A DNA stretch of 64,000 nt from Turritopsis dohrnii (GCA_027922465.2 BQMF02000044.1:248001-312000), one strand, 5' to 3'. Shown: positions 1 through 12,348, numbered from the stretch's first letter. Numbers and translations are program-made. The notes: generated by a model not told the origin, from the letters alone.

Positions 1-2030
1 TTGATCTGAAAGTTCAACAACGTAGAGATTAAATAGCACAGGGCCTAATATACTACCCTGAGGAACTCCAAAGCACATGGGTTTCGTGGAAGAGGTTTTG
101 TCTTCAACTTGTACATACTGTTTCCTATCTTTTAAATAGCTCGACAAAATTTGAAGAGAATTGTAGGAAAAGTTCATATCTCTTAGCTTCAATAGTAGAT
201 TCTAGTGGTCTATGGTGTCAAAGGCTTTTGAGTAATCGATCAATATAGATAGGGTGACTTCACTTTTGTTCATCGCTTTTTTGATGTCATCTCGTATTTT
301 GATGAGTAAGGTAGTGGTGGAATGGCCTTTACGAAAGCCAGATTGTGTTTGATGATAGAGTGCTTTGTCCTCGATGAATTTACAAAGCTGAATCAAGATG
401 ACTCTTTTGAAAACTTTCGATAATACAGGCAGCACTGATATCGGTCGGTAGTCCTTGATTTTTATTGGTGAATCTATTTTTGGTATAGGACATACGCGAG
501 CAATCTTTGACCATTGTCGAGGAAAGATTTTCTTGTCAATGCAATTATTGATTATATGCACAAGTGGTGATGTGATGGACTCTGAAATTGGTTTTATAAA
601 GCGTATGGAGATGCTATCAGATCCACAAGAACAGTCATTTTTCAAATTCTTTAGAATCTGATGCACCTCATCATAACATGTGTGCAAAATTTTGAATGAA
701 GTTTCGTCATTTATTGTCTCGATATCGTCTGGTAAAATTGATTCTACGTTAGGTTTACCGGTAAGTTCTGAAGCTAGCTTGCTATAGTAGTCATTCATTT
801 CGGAGGGATGGTGGTTAATACGAGACTTTTGATTGTTCAAAATTCGATGGATGGTGCTCCAAACAGCTTTAGGGTCTTTTGATGAAAGAGATTTTTTGAA
901 AAAGTTATTTTTGATTTCCTTCAATTTCTTTTTGTAGTTGTATAGTTTTTCTTTGTACGACGCTTTGTTTTGTGGGTTGAAACGAGCTTGTTGACGAGAC
1001 AGCTCAAGTTGGGCTCGACATATTTCGATAGCTGGATCTCTCATCCAAGGTGCAACTGGGCGAGTCAGTTTCACACGTTTTAATGGTGCATGGTTTTCGA
1101 TGCATTCAAGAATCAGACGGTTGAGAATGTCTATTTGATCTTCAGGATCGTCGAAAGCATAAACGAGGTTGAATGGTAAATGAGATATTTCATTAATGTA
1201 AGAATTCATATCGAGATTCTTGTCGTCACGAATGAACTTATAACGAGGTTCAAAACGCTCTTTTTTGATGCTCAGCAGGATATAAGGGGTATCATGGTCA
1301 CTTATTTCGTCGGTTGGGAGGACGTCGCTGTGACTAACTTTGTTTGGAATGTTGGTGATTATATGATCGATGAGGGTTTTACTTTTTCTTGTAGGTTTTG
1401 TGACATGTTGGTAAAGGTTGTATGAAGTGAGTATATCTTTGTAACGTATTGTCGATTCCTTTTCTTGACCGAGAAAATCAATATTTGTATCACCGGTAAG
1501 AATAATAATGCCGTTCCATTTGGTACAAATTTCAGCAATGGTTGTTTCAAACAGGTCCAGCCATTTTAGTTTTTCCTTTTCATCAAAGTTTGGTTGGTAC
1601 ACGGTAACAAGAAGGTAAGGAGTGTTTTTGTTTCTGCCTCGGAATTCAACAGCCAAAATTTCCAACGCAGAGTTTTTTGTTAAGTCCCTAACGAGGTTGA
1701 AAATGAAGATGTTCTTTTGCATAAATACCGACTCCACCTCCACGAGTTTTTCGGTGCTTGAAGGCAGGTTTATAACCGGCGATTTTAACGTACTCCTCTT
1801 GTTCTTTGTTGCCTTGCAATCAAGTTTCGCTAAGGGTTATAATATCGAATTTAAGAAGGATCAACATGGCGGAAAATTCAGTAAATGTTGATAGAAGCGA
1901 TTGCGTATTGATGTGGTGTGCGATAGAAGTCAAATTACGGTTTTCGTTTAGTAAATTTCGATGAGTGTTTTTAATGCTAAGGTCATTGTCAGATACGCTT
2001 TCATTAAAAGCATTGTTGTCTATCAATCAT
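1..2030 (-). mobile_element. LINE (non-LTR retrotransposon), endonuclease plus N-terminal reverse transcriptase, truncated by window edge
   Basis: Read on the minus strand, this encodes an apurinic-type endonuclease followed by the first half of a reverse transcriptase. The start (about 2026-1820) has the N-terminal endonuclease pattern ending FDIITLSET. The frame then shifts, and a long frame from 1743 to 202 carries GDTNIDFL, a SDHD catalytic motif near residue 150, a basic linker, and RT motif A (YSKAFDTIDH). A TAG stop at 202-204 interrupts the frame directly after motif A. Beyond it the same frame resumes with the motif B signature PQGSILGPVLF near position 30-60. The element is therefore inactive by one nonsense codon and one frameshift. 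The YxDD motif and 3' end lie outside the window. Endonuclease-RT order places it in the Jockey/CR1-like LINE group. Confidence 0.9.
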
Positions 2031-2540
2031 ATCATATACCGATATTCGCTTTAGACACGACAACTCGGCCACAATGCATCGTTTAAACAAAAATTCGAGA
2101 AAGTTCTATTATCCTATCTCTCTGCGCACCAATTAGGATCAAAATTATTTTTTTAAACTGGGTGCGCACTATTAGTCACCCCAGTCGGCACAAGACGTCT
2201 CTCAGGTTATTTGGAAAAGAAGAAGACGTACATGTCTCTTTTTTTCGGAACCTGAAGTTCTTATGTATCAGAGTTTTTACCTGTTGGCACTAATGATCTA
2301 ACCTCTGCTCACTTCAAAATCAGGGCTGTGAAGTAATATTAGCGACTTTGCCTTCTGTTGTGCGCACTTAAATTGGGTGTCTTGAAAATTAATTTTTGAA
2401 GAGGGTGTGCGCACTTATGATTAGAGGCAGAAATTATTTCATTAAATTAGGGGGCGCACTAAATTGTAACAAGTATAATATTAGGCAATTAGGATAGTAA
2501 TTAGGATAATAATTACGGTATTTTTTTATCGCCCAATAAC
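2031..2540. repeat. Gene-free spacer with GTGCGCAC dispersed repeat
   Basis: No coding region is visible. The stretch holds several copies of a short motif around GTGCGCACTAAATTAGG. The same motif recurs near 16665-16745 and 17480-17610, so this is a dispersed repeat of unknown class. It may be a degraded short inverted-repeat element, since the motif occurs in both orientations. Confidence 0.5.
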
Positions 2541-2714
2541 AATAAATTCATGAATGGACTTCTTGACAAAAATTATCACCAACCCATCATCCATCCAAAT
2601 TCCAAAACGCGGTCGCGATGTTTTGGGGGGAAATTTTTTCAAAATGGTAGCTTGAAAGCGGCTTTCATTTTTGTTTTTGTGAATGTATGCAACAGGCAAC
2701 ATTGCAAATTTCAC

Positions 2715-3267
2715 GAAAGATTAGATTACTGAGTGGCTTCAAAACAATGGTTTATCTGTGAGTAGTACTGAAGAAGAACTTACAAACAGAATCAATTATG
2801 ATTTGTCCCGTTTGTCCCGTGCCGTTATTATTATTTTGTGGATTTTATTCGTTTTTTGTGCTTTATCCCTTTTCATCTTTAGTGTGGGTATGGGATCTAA
2901 ACAACTGTAAAATTAATTGCAGGATCTCTCGTTTTATGATGTTTATGTGCCTAACTGATGGGGTATGAAAAGTAACATGCACTGAAAGCAGAGCACAACA
3001 CAGATTCTAATTTTCCAATAATTAAAACATACCTCAAGTTTATATTATGTCCATTGTTTATAGATTTAGGTGGGAAAACATCATAATGTAACGTGGGAGA
3101 GCACATGGCGACTTAACGAAAAAAATATGACAACCATTCTCGAAGAAACAAAGAATGATTGTGACAAAGCTATTGGAGATCTCAAGAATAGCAACATTTG
3201 GAAGAGAATCCAGCAAATATATATTGCAAATTTATTAACTACTGCCAGAACTACTGTTTCGAGTTGA
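2715..3267 (+). pseudogene. Short coding relics, SAP-like helix and an unrecognised ORF
   Basis: Two protein-like fragments lie here. Around 2722-2805 a frame reads ITEWLQNNGLSVSSTEEEL followed by TNRI, which resembles the helix-extension-helix of SAP DNA-binding domains often found in transposon proteins. From about 3070 to 3267 an open frame contains WESTWRL and NIWKRIQQIYIANLL and ends at a TGA. I do not recognise it. The first fragment is probably transposon debris; the second may be the last exon of something, but no upstream exon is convincing. Confidence 0.3.
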
Positions 3268-3400
3268 AAGAGGTATTTTCATCATTATTAATCCCTACAG
3301 TGTTTTTAAGTATATACCTTTTTATAAAGTTGTGAGTGATGTAGCTATATATATAGCTATGTGATGGTTTGAGGGAAAATCATAACAAGTGATATTGCTG

Positions 3401-3615
3401 ATAAATTAATCAGAAATTTATCAGTAATAATCAGTAATACTGATAAATAATCAGTAATTCGTTCGATTTATCAGTAATTTGTTCGATTTATCAGTAGATC
3501 GTTCGATTTATCAGTAATTCGTTCGATGAATCAGTAATACTGATAAATTACTGATTATTACTGATTATTTATCAGTATTTTACCGATTATTTTATCAGTA
3601 ATTACTAATTTATCG
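3401..3615. repeat. Minisatellite/palindrome built on TTATCAGTAATTCGTTCGAT
   Basis: About four tandem copies of a 20-base unit (TTATCAGTAATTCGTTCGAT and variants) are flanked by inverted runs of ATCAGTAATACTGATAAAT. The whole block can fold back on itself. No coding potential is seen. It is probably a simple foldback repeat or MITE core. Confidence 0.7.
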
Positions 3616-3886
3616 AACAATTTAAATATTTTAAATTTTTTAAATTTCATGTTAAATAACTTGATCATTGATCATTTCCAGCAATTGATTAAAAAATGGC
3701 ATCCACTGTGGGGAAAGAAACTTGCCTTTGTTGTGACTCGTAGTCACGGCGCCATTATGATAGAACACGCTATAATGCGTACGACATAGACGCTTCGCTC
3801 TTGGTGACGAGAGACTGGAAGTGGACGGTCACGTTGTGTAAATTCGTTTATTAAAAGATCATTGTATATAGATCTACGTCTCTTGT

Positions 3887-4174
3887 TTGTTTCACCTACC
3901 AGAGTTTATGGTTAGGGTACTTGAGGAAGACCAGGATACAACAGCCTTCACAGCAATAACAAGTGTGGATATAGTACTGGTGCTACATGATGAAAAACAA
4001 CATTGTATTGCCATTAGCACATTTACCGACTTAGTAAAAAAACAGATTTGCAATCTTTTAAAGTATGACTTTAAATCGTTTAAAATTGTAGTCATGCATT
4101 GCAGCAGCAATCAAACAGGATTGATTGTGTGTGTTTGCATTGGCTTTTATTTGGAATATTATCAATGGCCTTGA
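3887..4174 (+). CDS. Unidentified partial ORF, possible exon upstream of Artemis
   Basis: An open frame follows a plausible splice acceptor (pyrimidine-rich stretch ending CACCTACCAG at about 3901) and reads through about 70 non-repetitive residues: FMVRVLEEDQD, then VDIVLVLHDEK, a helix-like DLVKKQICNLLKYDF and a strand FKIVVMHCSS. The strand-strand-helix-strand pattern loosely resembles the XPF-like fold of the meiotic protein SPO16 (C1orf146). I found no matching C-terminal half downstream. A second frame at 4125-4364 (GLDPSNLYFDSSLLRKQF) looks protein-like but is also unrecognised. This could be a decayed gene or exons of a gene I could not assemble. Confidence 0.25.
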   Translation: MFHLPEFMVRVLEEDQDTTAFTAITSVDIVLVLHDEKQHCIAISTFTDLVKKQICNLLKYDFKSFKIVVMHCSSNQTGLIVCVCIGFYLEYYQWP

Positions 4175-4379
4175 TCCATCCAACTTGTATTTTGATAGCT
4201 CCTTGCTCAGAAAACAATTCATGGATTGTTATTACAGAGATGAAATAATGTGGTTTCCATCATTGGCACAGTCAGAGAAAAGGGAAAATAGAGAGAAGGT
4301 TATGAAGGTCGATTTGAGTTGCAGTTGCCAGATAACGTTTTCCTCAAAAGACACTCATTCCTGACATCATCTTCGAGAA

Positions 4380-4891
4380 AGAAAGCATATCTTGGTTTTG
4401 CTTAAGCTATATACATGATAAACAACTAAGTGTTTTAGTGAAATAATACATCTTAATGAAAAATGCGTTTTATTTTTTATTATTTTGCTTTTAGTCCTTC
4501 ACATTTTAGAAAACAGTAACTTAATTCAGTCTGCGCTGTCATGTATACCCAATTAATAGTTAAGTCACATTTCTGATTTTGAGTTTTGATTCTGTGCTTT
4601 CAGTGCATGTTATTTTTCATCAACCAACTGATGGCCTTACTATCAATTCCACTTGCCTTTATCAAACTGCTTTTTGGCTGGGCAGTAGGTGGATGCTAAA
4701 AACATTATTTATTAGTTTCTTCGGACTTTTTGGTGATCTTGTGGCAACTTCCGGGCAGAATTCTTCTGGGACCTTTTGTAAATAAACCTTCCCTACCTGA
4801 TTTTAAACGACTCCTGATATGGTAGTTTATATCATGATTTCTTTTTTAACCATCTAGGAATGTAAATACAGGGTTAATACAGGGTTGCATT
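4380..4891. other. Spacer upstream of Artemis, presumed promoter region
   Basis: No gene or clear repeat is recognised. The Artemis start codon at 4892 lies at its right end, so the promoter and 5' untranslated region should be here. No TATA box at a convincing distance is seen. Confidence 0.4.
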
Positions 4892-7800
4892 ATGAGTTCA
4901 TTTGATGGAACACTGGTTGAATATCCATTCATATCAATTGATAGATTTGATGGACATAATTTGAAATCCTCACTATATTTTTTGTCACATTGTCATAAAG
5001 GTATTATACATTATATAACATGCTCCTTCTAACTTCTTCAACATTCAGCATTCAGTAAATTTACATTATGTGTATAGCCTTGCTCTCAGATATAACTTGT
5101 TAAGTCTTGGGGAATTGGGAAATGTTTGCATTGTGGGCTCGATTTCGTTCCATTTTGTCTGGTAACAAAAAATATTATATATTATACATTGTAGACCATA
5201 TTGAGGGTCTCCTGGATAACTCGTTTCTACAAAGACTTCAAACTGGGTGAGTACAAACAAGTGTTACTATGTTTGCAACTTCGAATTGATGGGACTCCCA
5301 TTTTTTGAAGTCATAGTTAAACTCTCTAGAGTTGACGTTGGAAAGTTATATTTTCAAATGATTGCTTACCTATTTTCGTTTTGTTTTCACTTTGTTGTCT
5401 TCTTGTTGTAAACAGTTATTATTATTGTTGTTATTATTTTTTATTATTATTATTATTATTAAAAATCTTTACCCAGGATAATACACTTCAATGTAAAAAC
5501 ATTGCTATTAAAATGTGTCCTGCTAAAAAGTTACAAAGTTATATTAGGTTAAAAATTTACAAATAAAATATTACAGACAAAATGGGGAAGAGGAAAAAAT
5601 GAAAACCTCTACTTGGAAAAAGAGAGCTTAATGAGTGAAATTGCAATAAATTTTGTTTGATTTCAAAATATCAATGATATGGGCTATAGAATTTTGAAGT
5701 AGAGAATCAGCAATAAAACCGCTGTAAACCTTATTAAAACAACTAAAATTTAATTTGAAAAAAATTCTAATTCTAATTTTATTTAGTTGCGAACAACTAG
5801 TTTCATGTAGGCTGATAATGCCTTTGCCGAAATGTCTTCTCAAAAGATGATTTCCTGTTTCTTTAGTGGTCAAGATGTTAAATTCTACTGTTCAGAAACA
5901 ACTAGAAACCTGATGCTATGTGACCCAGAGATGAAATTTCTAACAGAACATGTTGTAAGTTCAACATTGTTGAATACATCGATGCCCAATTTATCTGTAT
6001 GATTTGTTGCTTTCTTCATGTATACTATGTTCTCTTTCTGAGGAGATATGTTCTTCTTAGATATTTCTTTCGTAGTGAAATTCATCAGAGTTACATTGAT
6101 GTTTCTACAGATGATGTATCTATATGTTTAGATTGGACTTCCTGTTAACCAAAGTAAATCCATATCAATTAAGCCTCCGGTACGTTCGATAATTTTGTGA
6201 AATACTTGTCTGATGTTGACTGTCAATATAAAATGAATAAATCTGTACGATTTGAATGGAAATTTTAAAAGATGTACTTACTATTATGATGTGTAGGACA
6301 ATATCAGATATATATTGGATTTCCTCATCTGAATTATAGTAGTGTATTTTCACAAATCCACATGATCCACACAAAACCACATACTTTTAAGACCATATAT
6401 ATATATATCATAAAACAGCTTCGGTTCTCATTTCTATCTTTTTAAATATGGTGTAGGATTACGAAAGTGAGCAGCACTTAGTCGTAACGTTGATTTCAGC
6501 CGGACATTGTGTTGGTTCTGTGATGTAAGTTCTTTTTTTTAATTTTCATTTTTTACAGTTAATTCTCAATTTATTATTCTAAATATATGGTCTAGAGATT
6601 GCTATTATGCCAAAGCTCTAGAAAGGTTAACAAAATGAAACCATTATTTCAACAGTAGTTAATGAGGATGATAGTGTATAGCGCAGTCTAAATGTCATTA
6701 AGTTTCGATGATGTTCAAGGGTCATTGATTACAGGGACTTTCTTAGAATTTCAAGATACAAAAAGAGATGTCTTATCGGAATTTTCAGGAAATTTATGAT
6801 TCTTTCAGTGAAGAGTCCAAGTGCCTTTGTGACATCTTTGTATCTGTTCTTTGCTTTTGCAATGGAATATTCAATGCAGGCATTTTCAGCATTACTTGCT
6901 TGAATTTCTTTTTTCTTTTTTTTTTGCTGGATCTTAATTCGTTTAAGGTTTATGTTTGAAGGTGGGAAAGGAACCGTCGTATATACAGGTAAATCTTAAT
7001 CGAATAATTTGTTGGATTTTTGATGGGTTGCAGGTTTTCCTTTAAAAGTTTTTATTGGATTAAATCATGTGACTAGGTGACTTTCGACTTGGTCTGAAGG
7101 AAATAGAAAAGGTTCCATACTTCCGCACCAAAACCGGGTAAGCGTAGAATTTAATTAACACATACTGGATTGTTTCAGCATTAATGATGTTGGATATGTT
7201 AAAAGGCAATCATAGTTTATGTTTTTATTTATATCTTGTAGAGTTCGTGATATCAAAAGCCTTTATGTTGATACAACGTTTTGTTGCCCCAGTGTTCCTG
7301 AACTACCAACAAGGGTAATGAGCTGTTTTGTTTATTTTCTTTAAAGCCTGATTTCCATTCAACAAAAATTCCTCACGGCAGTAGAACAATGTCGAGTTGC
7401 ATCATCGAGCATGCGCATTGGGTATCATCAACGGGAAAAATCAATGTTGAGCAGACAAAAAAAGTGGAAAATTTTCTACTTTCTTTTTCTACATCAAAAG
7501 CAGCTTTAAAATTTAACCAATCAATGCGCACCACAAAAACAGTTTTCATTCAAGGCCATTCATGATAGTCCTCTTTCTATCACATTATTGTGTTGGAGCC
7601 ACCTCCTTGATTTAGAATTTGGCTTAGTGGTTAAAGCATTGAGCTTAGGAACCCAATATTGAGGGTTCAAACCCTGCTGAGGTCGGGTGTTGAAAAAGTC
7701 ACGACTCCTGGAGGTGCTGCAACTAGCTCGATTCCCTGATGTATTTTGGGGAAAATAAAGGCTAGTCGGGGAGATTAACGCTATGATGAACATCTGGAGT

Positions 7801-10800
7801 ATGTAGCCCCACTCCTTGTAGTGACTTCGGCCTTGAGTGGGGCGAGTGATTTAAATAAAAAAAAAAAGATATTAAAAGCTACACAAAAATGTAATAACCT
7901 CTTGAGTGGGAATGCCATCAAATAGCAAACCTGAACGTAAAAAAAAACAAAACAACAACAACAACAACAACAGCATTTTTCTGCATAAATAGTTTGTTAA
8001 GTCCTACTTTGTTGGTATCCATGTTTTTTTGACTGCTTGACCTCGATTTTGTAGGAAATAACGAAAGACTGTTTGATTGGTGTCATCAGCAGGTAAGAAC
8101 AGGAATATTACTGATCCAAATCCATTATTGACCACTCTCGAAACCAATTTTATAAATAGAAGCAGAATACTCTGACAACACTGAAGATTTTTTCCTGACA
8201 ATTTCTCGGGGAATGTTATAACTCTCGAATTCCACTATAAACCAAAGCTAGAGAATGATTCTTCTTCTTGGAAAGATCAGAGCAAATTCCTATCATATCA
8301 TTAGCTTATCATATTTTGGATGTATACAATTTTATACTTTTAGTTGGATCCAACGTGGACGGAATTATGTTGTTCATCTGAAGTGCAAGGGAAGGTATGG
8401 ATATGAGTATATCATGAGAGAAGTTGCGAAACATTTCAAGCAAAAAGTAAGTGTCGCATGGCTACTGGAAAAACCATTTGATGGAATGATTTGCCGAAAT
8501 ATTTATATCTATATTTAATATTTACATATTCTTTGTTCAAAAAGATTTAGCTTTACTTATGGTATTCATGATTTGTAGCGATAGAAGTTTTTTACTTTGG
8601 CCTCAAATTTGTTTACAATTTAAAAATATCATTATCATCTTAGATTCATGTAAACAATTGGAGAGTGACGATGTGCTCAAAGTTACCTGACATGTTGGAC
8701 TATTTTACAACCAATCCTGTTTCATCTCAGATCCACTGTTGCTATTACGGAAAAGGGGTAGGCGTTGGTTTTGATGACCCGAAAGTCCTGAGCCTGTTAT
8801 TTCCAGCCTCATTGCCTTTGACCATTCCAAGTTCTTTTGAAGGTTTTTGTACTAATTGCGAGAAATATCAATCGAACCTAATCAGAGCTTGCTTTCCCTG
8901 GTTCCCAGTTCTTTTATTTTTGATCTTTTGGTGAAACAAGGAAATTGGGTCTTTTGGGAAATCTCAGGGGTGTGTTATTCTGAATAGTCTGTAGGAACCC
9001 CCGTGGTTTCACAGAGATTAAGACATTTTGTATCAAGTATTTTCATTGGCTTTTACAAGCAACGGATTCTAGATCAAGAATTTTGATTGGTTTTTACAGA
9101 CAACAGATTCTCGGACTTTTCTCCCATGCAATACTCGTATGATGGATGGTAAACCAACAAAGATGATCACCATAGTACCCTCAAGTTTGCATTTTGTTAG
9201 GAATGGCGTGCCATATGACAATAAACTGTATATGTAAGTAAATAAGTTTTATTGATTGATTGATTTATTTACGTTATTTGAGGTGGAACCTGAAAATGTA
9301 AACACGTGACTTTCTATGGAAGTATTGAAGTGAACGAAATCGACTGTACATAGGATACTGGCCTTTTCAGAGCTGTCTTCTGTCACAGATTTCTTTTTGA
9401 TGAAGGAAATTGATGAAGGTAGATCTTTGTGGAGGAGTGTTACGTTCACGTCCACACGAGAAAAAAGCACTCCACCACAACTGTTGAGCTTATCTTCCAC
9501 CCACATCAGTAGTAAATTCTGATTATTATCTGACATTATAATTTTTATAATACCAAAATTTCTTGAATTCTTTGGGATGATTTTAGAATCTTGGGTAAAT
9601 TCTTATCTTGTTGTCATTTTAGTCCATCAGAGAAGCTGTGGAGGGTGGTCCACTCCATGCACGCATCATACAACGAGGTAAGTTCACAAAAAACCAAAGT
9701 TTTGTTACAAAAAAAACCACCTCCAAATGGCGATTACGGAATGCTTTAGCCTCTTAATGAAATTTGCACTTTCTTTTTCTCTTTTTTTTTTTTTGCAAAA
9801 CAGATTATAGAATTTCCATTTAAAATTTAATGTGGACATAAATTCAATAAATAAATACTGTATTGTTTTTTGTTGTTTTTATCTTCGACAATCAAAAAAA
9901 TTTTCAGTTAGCCAGTTTGTGTACATTTGGTTGACGATTAACTGATGAAACTGACGTTTCTACAGCAACCCTTTCGGTCACCGGCAGTTTTTATGGCACT
10001 TGCTCCTTGAACAAGCTTGCGGCCAACTTGCGAAAATAACCTTCATGTCTTGACATTTTAGATACGGGCTGTTGTAGGGTACTTGAAGCCGAAGAATATT
10101 TACCCTTGTGTTCCGCCGGCAGATTGCCAAGATATATTGCAAGCGTATTGCAGGTATGCTGTTTCCCAGTAGGCAAAATCGTCAAAAAGTCACTGCGACG
10201 GAGAGCACTTTTATTGAAATTGTGTGTATATTTCTATAGAAATGCACTCCTTCGCATAGATTTTTAAACACTTGTGCCAGGTTTTCTCTTTGTAACTTTA
10301 CGAAAAGAAGCAATATTTCCAAGGTTGTATTTTTTTGCACTTCACTTAGGCTGGAAGACTTGAGAAAGGAAACATCTTGTGATTCGCAGTCTAGTTGTGA
10401 ACTCAACGATGAAATTCGTCATTCATATGAGAACGGTTGGAGAGCTAATTTACAGAGAGAGAATATGCTCTCGCCAAGATCTGGTAAGCTTTAAGTGTGT
10501 ATACACTTGTGGACCTTCATGAGATGGACCAATTTCTTTTGTTTCTCTTGAGGTCTCAGTATGGACGTGTCTCAGTTAACGAGGACATACTGTTGTGATT
10601 ACTATACAGAACTAGACCGGAAAGAAACGAGTATGTGGAAAATTATATAATGAATTGTTTTTTTACAAAATTTCAGCATCCGTGCGTCATGTAGAACTTG
10701 GTCTCTGTGATAGGGAGGAATTACTGAGTCCTCCACCGAGGAGGCGAAAACGTAAGCAGAAAACAACAGAAGACGTTGTACTGAAGAAGCACTCAAATTT

Positions 10801-11224
10801 TGAAGCACCTGGGGAGGAGATAAACACAGATGAACAAAAGAAACACGTGACTGTCGATTGTGACACTGATGAAGAAGTGACTGAGTTTAATTCGAACGAA
10901 AACGAAGATTCGTGTAATAATGCATGGTCTTGGTCTTCAGATCATGTGTACTTACCACATTCCGATTCAGGCGAGTCGACTCAGAAACTTGAGTGTTTCC
11001 ATGTGACTGGTAGCACAAAATACCGGAATGACAAAGACACGGAATGTTGTGAGTGTATTCCGCAGAACAGAAACAGTGATAGTTTGAAAGACAGGAAAGA
11101 TAGTGTAGGTGAAAAGAAAGACGTCATATACGTCGCGTCGGATAGCGACGGTGACAACTTTGACAGTGATTCCGACAAAACGTTGAGTTTTACAGAAAGT
11201 TTAGAAAATAGCCAAGTGTACTAA
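4892..11224 (+). CDS. DCLRE1C: Artemis (DNA cross-link repair 1C) nuclease, multi-exon
   Basis: Homologue of Artemis, the nuclear endonuclease that, activated by DNA-PKcs, opens hairpins and trims ends in non-homologous end joining. Exons with matching phases: 4892-5000, 5195-5246, 5867-5954, a tentative 27-nt exon 6089-6115, 6457-6524, 6948-6988, 7077-7137, 7242-7314, 8055-8092, 8344-8446, 8644-8757, 9100-9233, 9623-9677, 10062-10153, 10350-10483 and 10677-11224, giving about 578 residues (human 692). The start MSSF is collinear with the human protein. Visible motifs: D17 in SIDRFD, HCHKDH (33-38), AGHCVGS (human HCPGS), YTGDFRLG, YVDTTF, the beta-CASP region with [12 protein letters not shown], and HSMHASYNE holding the last catalytic His. 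The human STMWF motif reads SSLHF. The tail has a basic [11 protein letters not shown] signal and an acidic Ser/Asp end. I see no clear ligase IV-binding motif. Only the fourth exon is uncertain. Confidence 0.95.
7608..7870 (+). mobile_element. tRNA-derived SINE in an Artemis intron
   Basis: A pol III A box (TGGCTTAGTGG, 7620-7630) and a B box (GGGTTCAAACCC, about 7663-7674) lie at tRNA spacing. They are followed by about 180 bases of unrelated body and an A-rich tail (7852-7869). This is the classic layout of a tRNA-headed SINE. It sits inside the intron between exons 7242-7314 and 8055-8092 in the same orientation as the gene. Confidence 0.85.
10165..10281 (+). mobile_element. Short MITE, CCCAGT-ended family, next to an Artemis donor site
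   Basis: It begins CCCAGTAGGCAAAATCGTC and contains GAAATGCACTCCTTC, both shared with elements at 12736, 14293 and 16738 (inverted). The left end lies only about 11 bases after the 5' splice site at 10154. The right end (TGTGCCAGG) is diverged from the family end GTGCTGACTGGG. Confidence 0.7.
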
Positions 11225-11977
11225 ACCTATTTGTATATCGTTAGAATAGGTTGCAGTGCGAGGACATAGGAATGGTCGTTAGTTGTATTAAGTCTCCTTA
11301 TTGTTTGAATGAGTGATAGTACCTTGGAGGAGGGAGAAAAAGATGTGATCTCCATCCTTGTGTTTTGTTCTCACAAGAATTTCATCTTGACAAGATCATC
11401 TGATTGACGCCAACCTTAAAGAAAATAATGATTAATTTATGCGTTTTGCTTAATTTATGCGTATGGCTTAATTTATGCGTTCTCTTTTTGTGGGTCCCAA
11501 AAACCCCTTCTAATTCAGACTGTGACTGAGTCACACAATAGCGATATATTTTTCTCATTTGTGTTTGTGTCAAGGTTGAAAGGCACGTGCGTTCATATTT
11601 TGTTGAAAAATCTGATTGGTTCAAATTTAGTATGTCGCATAATACAGAACGATTTTCTCGAAGTCTGAATATAGTCCTGCTTGGGATCCAGTCCATTTTT
11701 TAGCCTGATTTCCATTGCATTCAAATTCGTAGACTATATTTGTGATGTCTTGCTTAAACAAATAGTTTCTCAGTCTTTTTGTGTTTGTCTTGTTTCCCCA
11801 AATTTTATCAGTATTATATTTCCTTTTAATTTATGATAATGTATTCAATTTTATGACTGTAGTGTGTGTATAGGCCTCATGTAAATAACGATTATGACCT
11901 TCAATTCCAACGAATTTCATTTGAGAAGTGAAAGATGTTTTATGACTTATCACATATGATATCAATTCCTAACTGAA
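11225..11977. other. Artemis 3' flank, no gene seen
   Basis: The stretch follows the Artemis stop codon. A minus-strand open frame (11696-11382) looks like chance: it is low in complexity at its end, where three copies of GCTTAATTTATGCGT form a small tandem repeat (11425-11482). The motif GCCTGATTTCCATT at 11703 also occurs at 7348, suggesting a dispersed repeat. No clear polyadenylation signal for Artemis was found. Confidence 0.5.
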
Positions 11978-12348
11978 TACTTTAAAAGGAGAAACTTTCG
12001 CGCGATCAAAAAATCGCGAAATCTTGCGACAAAAGCTTTGGCGAATTTTAAATTTGGGACAAATTTCGCTTTAAAAAAACTTTGGCGAGAATCAAACTTC
12101 GTTTGAAAGGAAAGAATTTCCGCGTGGGGCACCCTTTTGTTTCTTTTTTTTTTTTTTGTTTATCTTATGTTATCAAGCAGACAAATGCTAAAAATTTTAA
12201 CAAAGCAACTAAATCAAATAAGGTACTAACTAATTAATTATAATTGGTGCAAAAGAAGTTGTGCTTTCTAAAATGTACTTTGTTGCCGAAAATAGGCAAA
12301 AATCGCGAAAGTTTCTGCCCTTAAAGTTTCGTTTCTGCCCTTAAAGTA
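11978..12348. mobile_element. MITE with CTTTAAAAGGAGAAAC / GTTTCTGCCCTTAAAG ends
   Basis: The left end reads ACTTTAAAAGGAGAAAC then TTTCGCG. The right end is its inverted copy, ending CTTAAAGT and flanked by TA on both sides. The right terminus is duplicated by about 20 bases (GTTTCTGCCCTTAAAGT twice). No coding capacity is visible, so it is a non-autonomous DNA transposon. Confidence 0.75.

Noticed and set aside
9249..9536. 95-codon minus-strand ORF within the Artemis gene
   Set aside because: It lies in an intron between exons with matched phases and has no recognisable feature.
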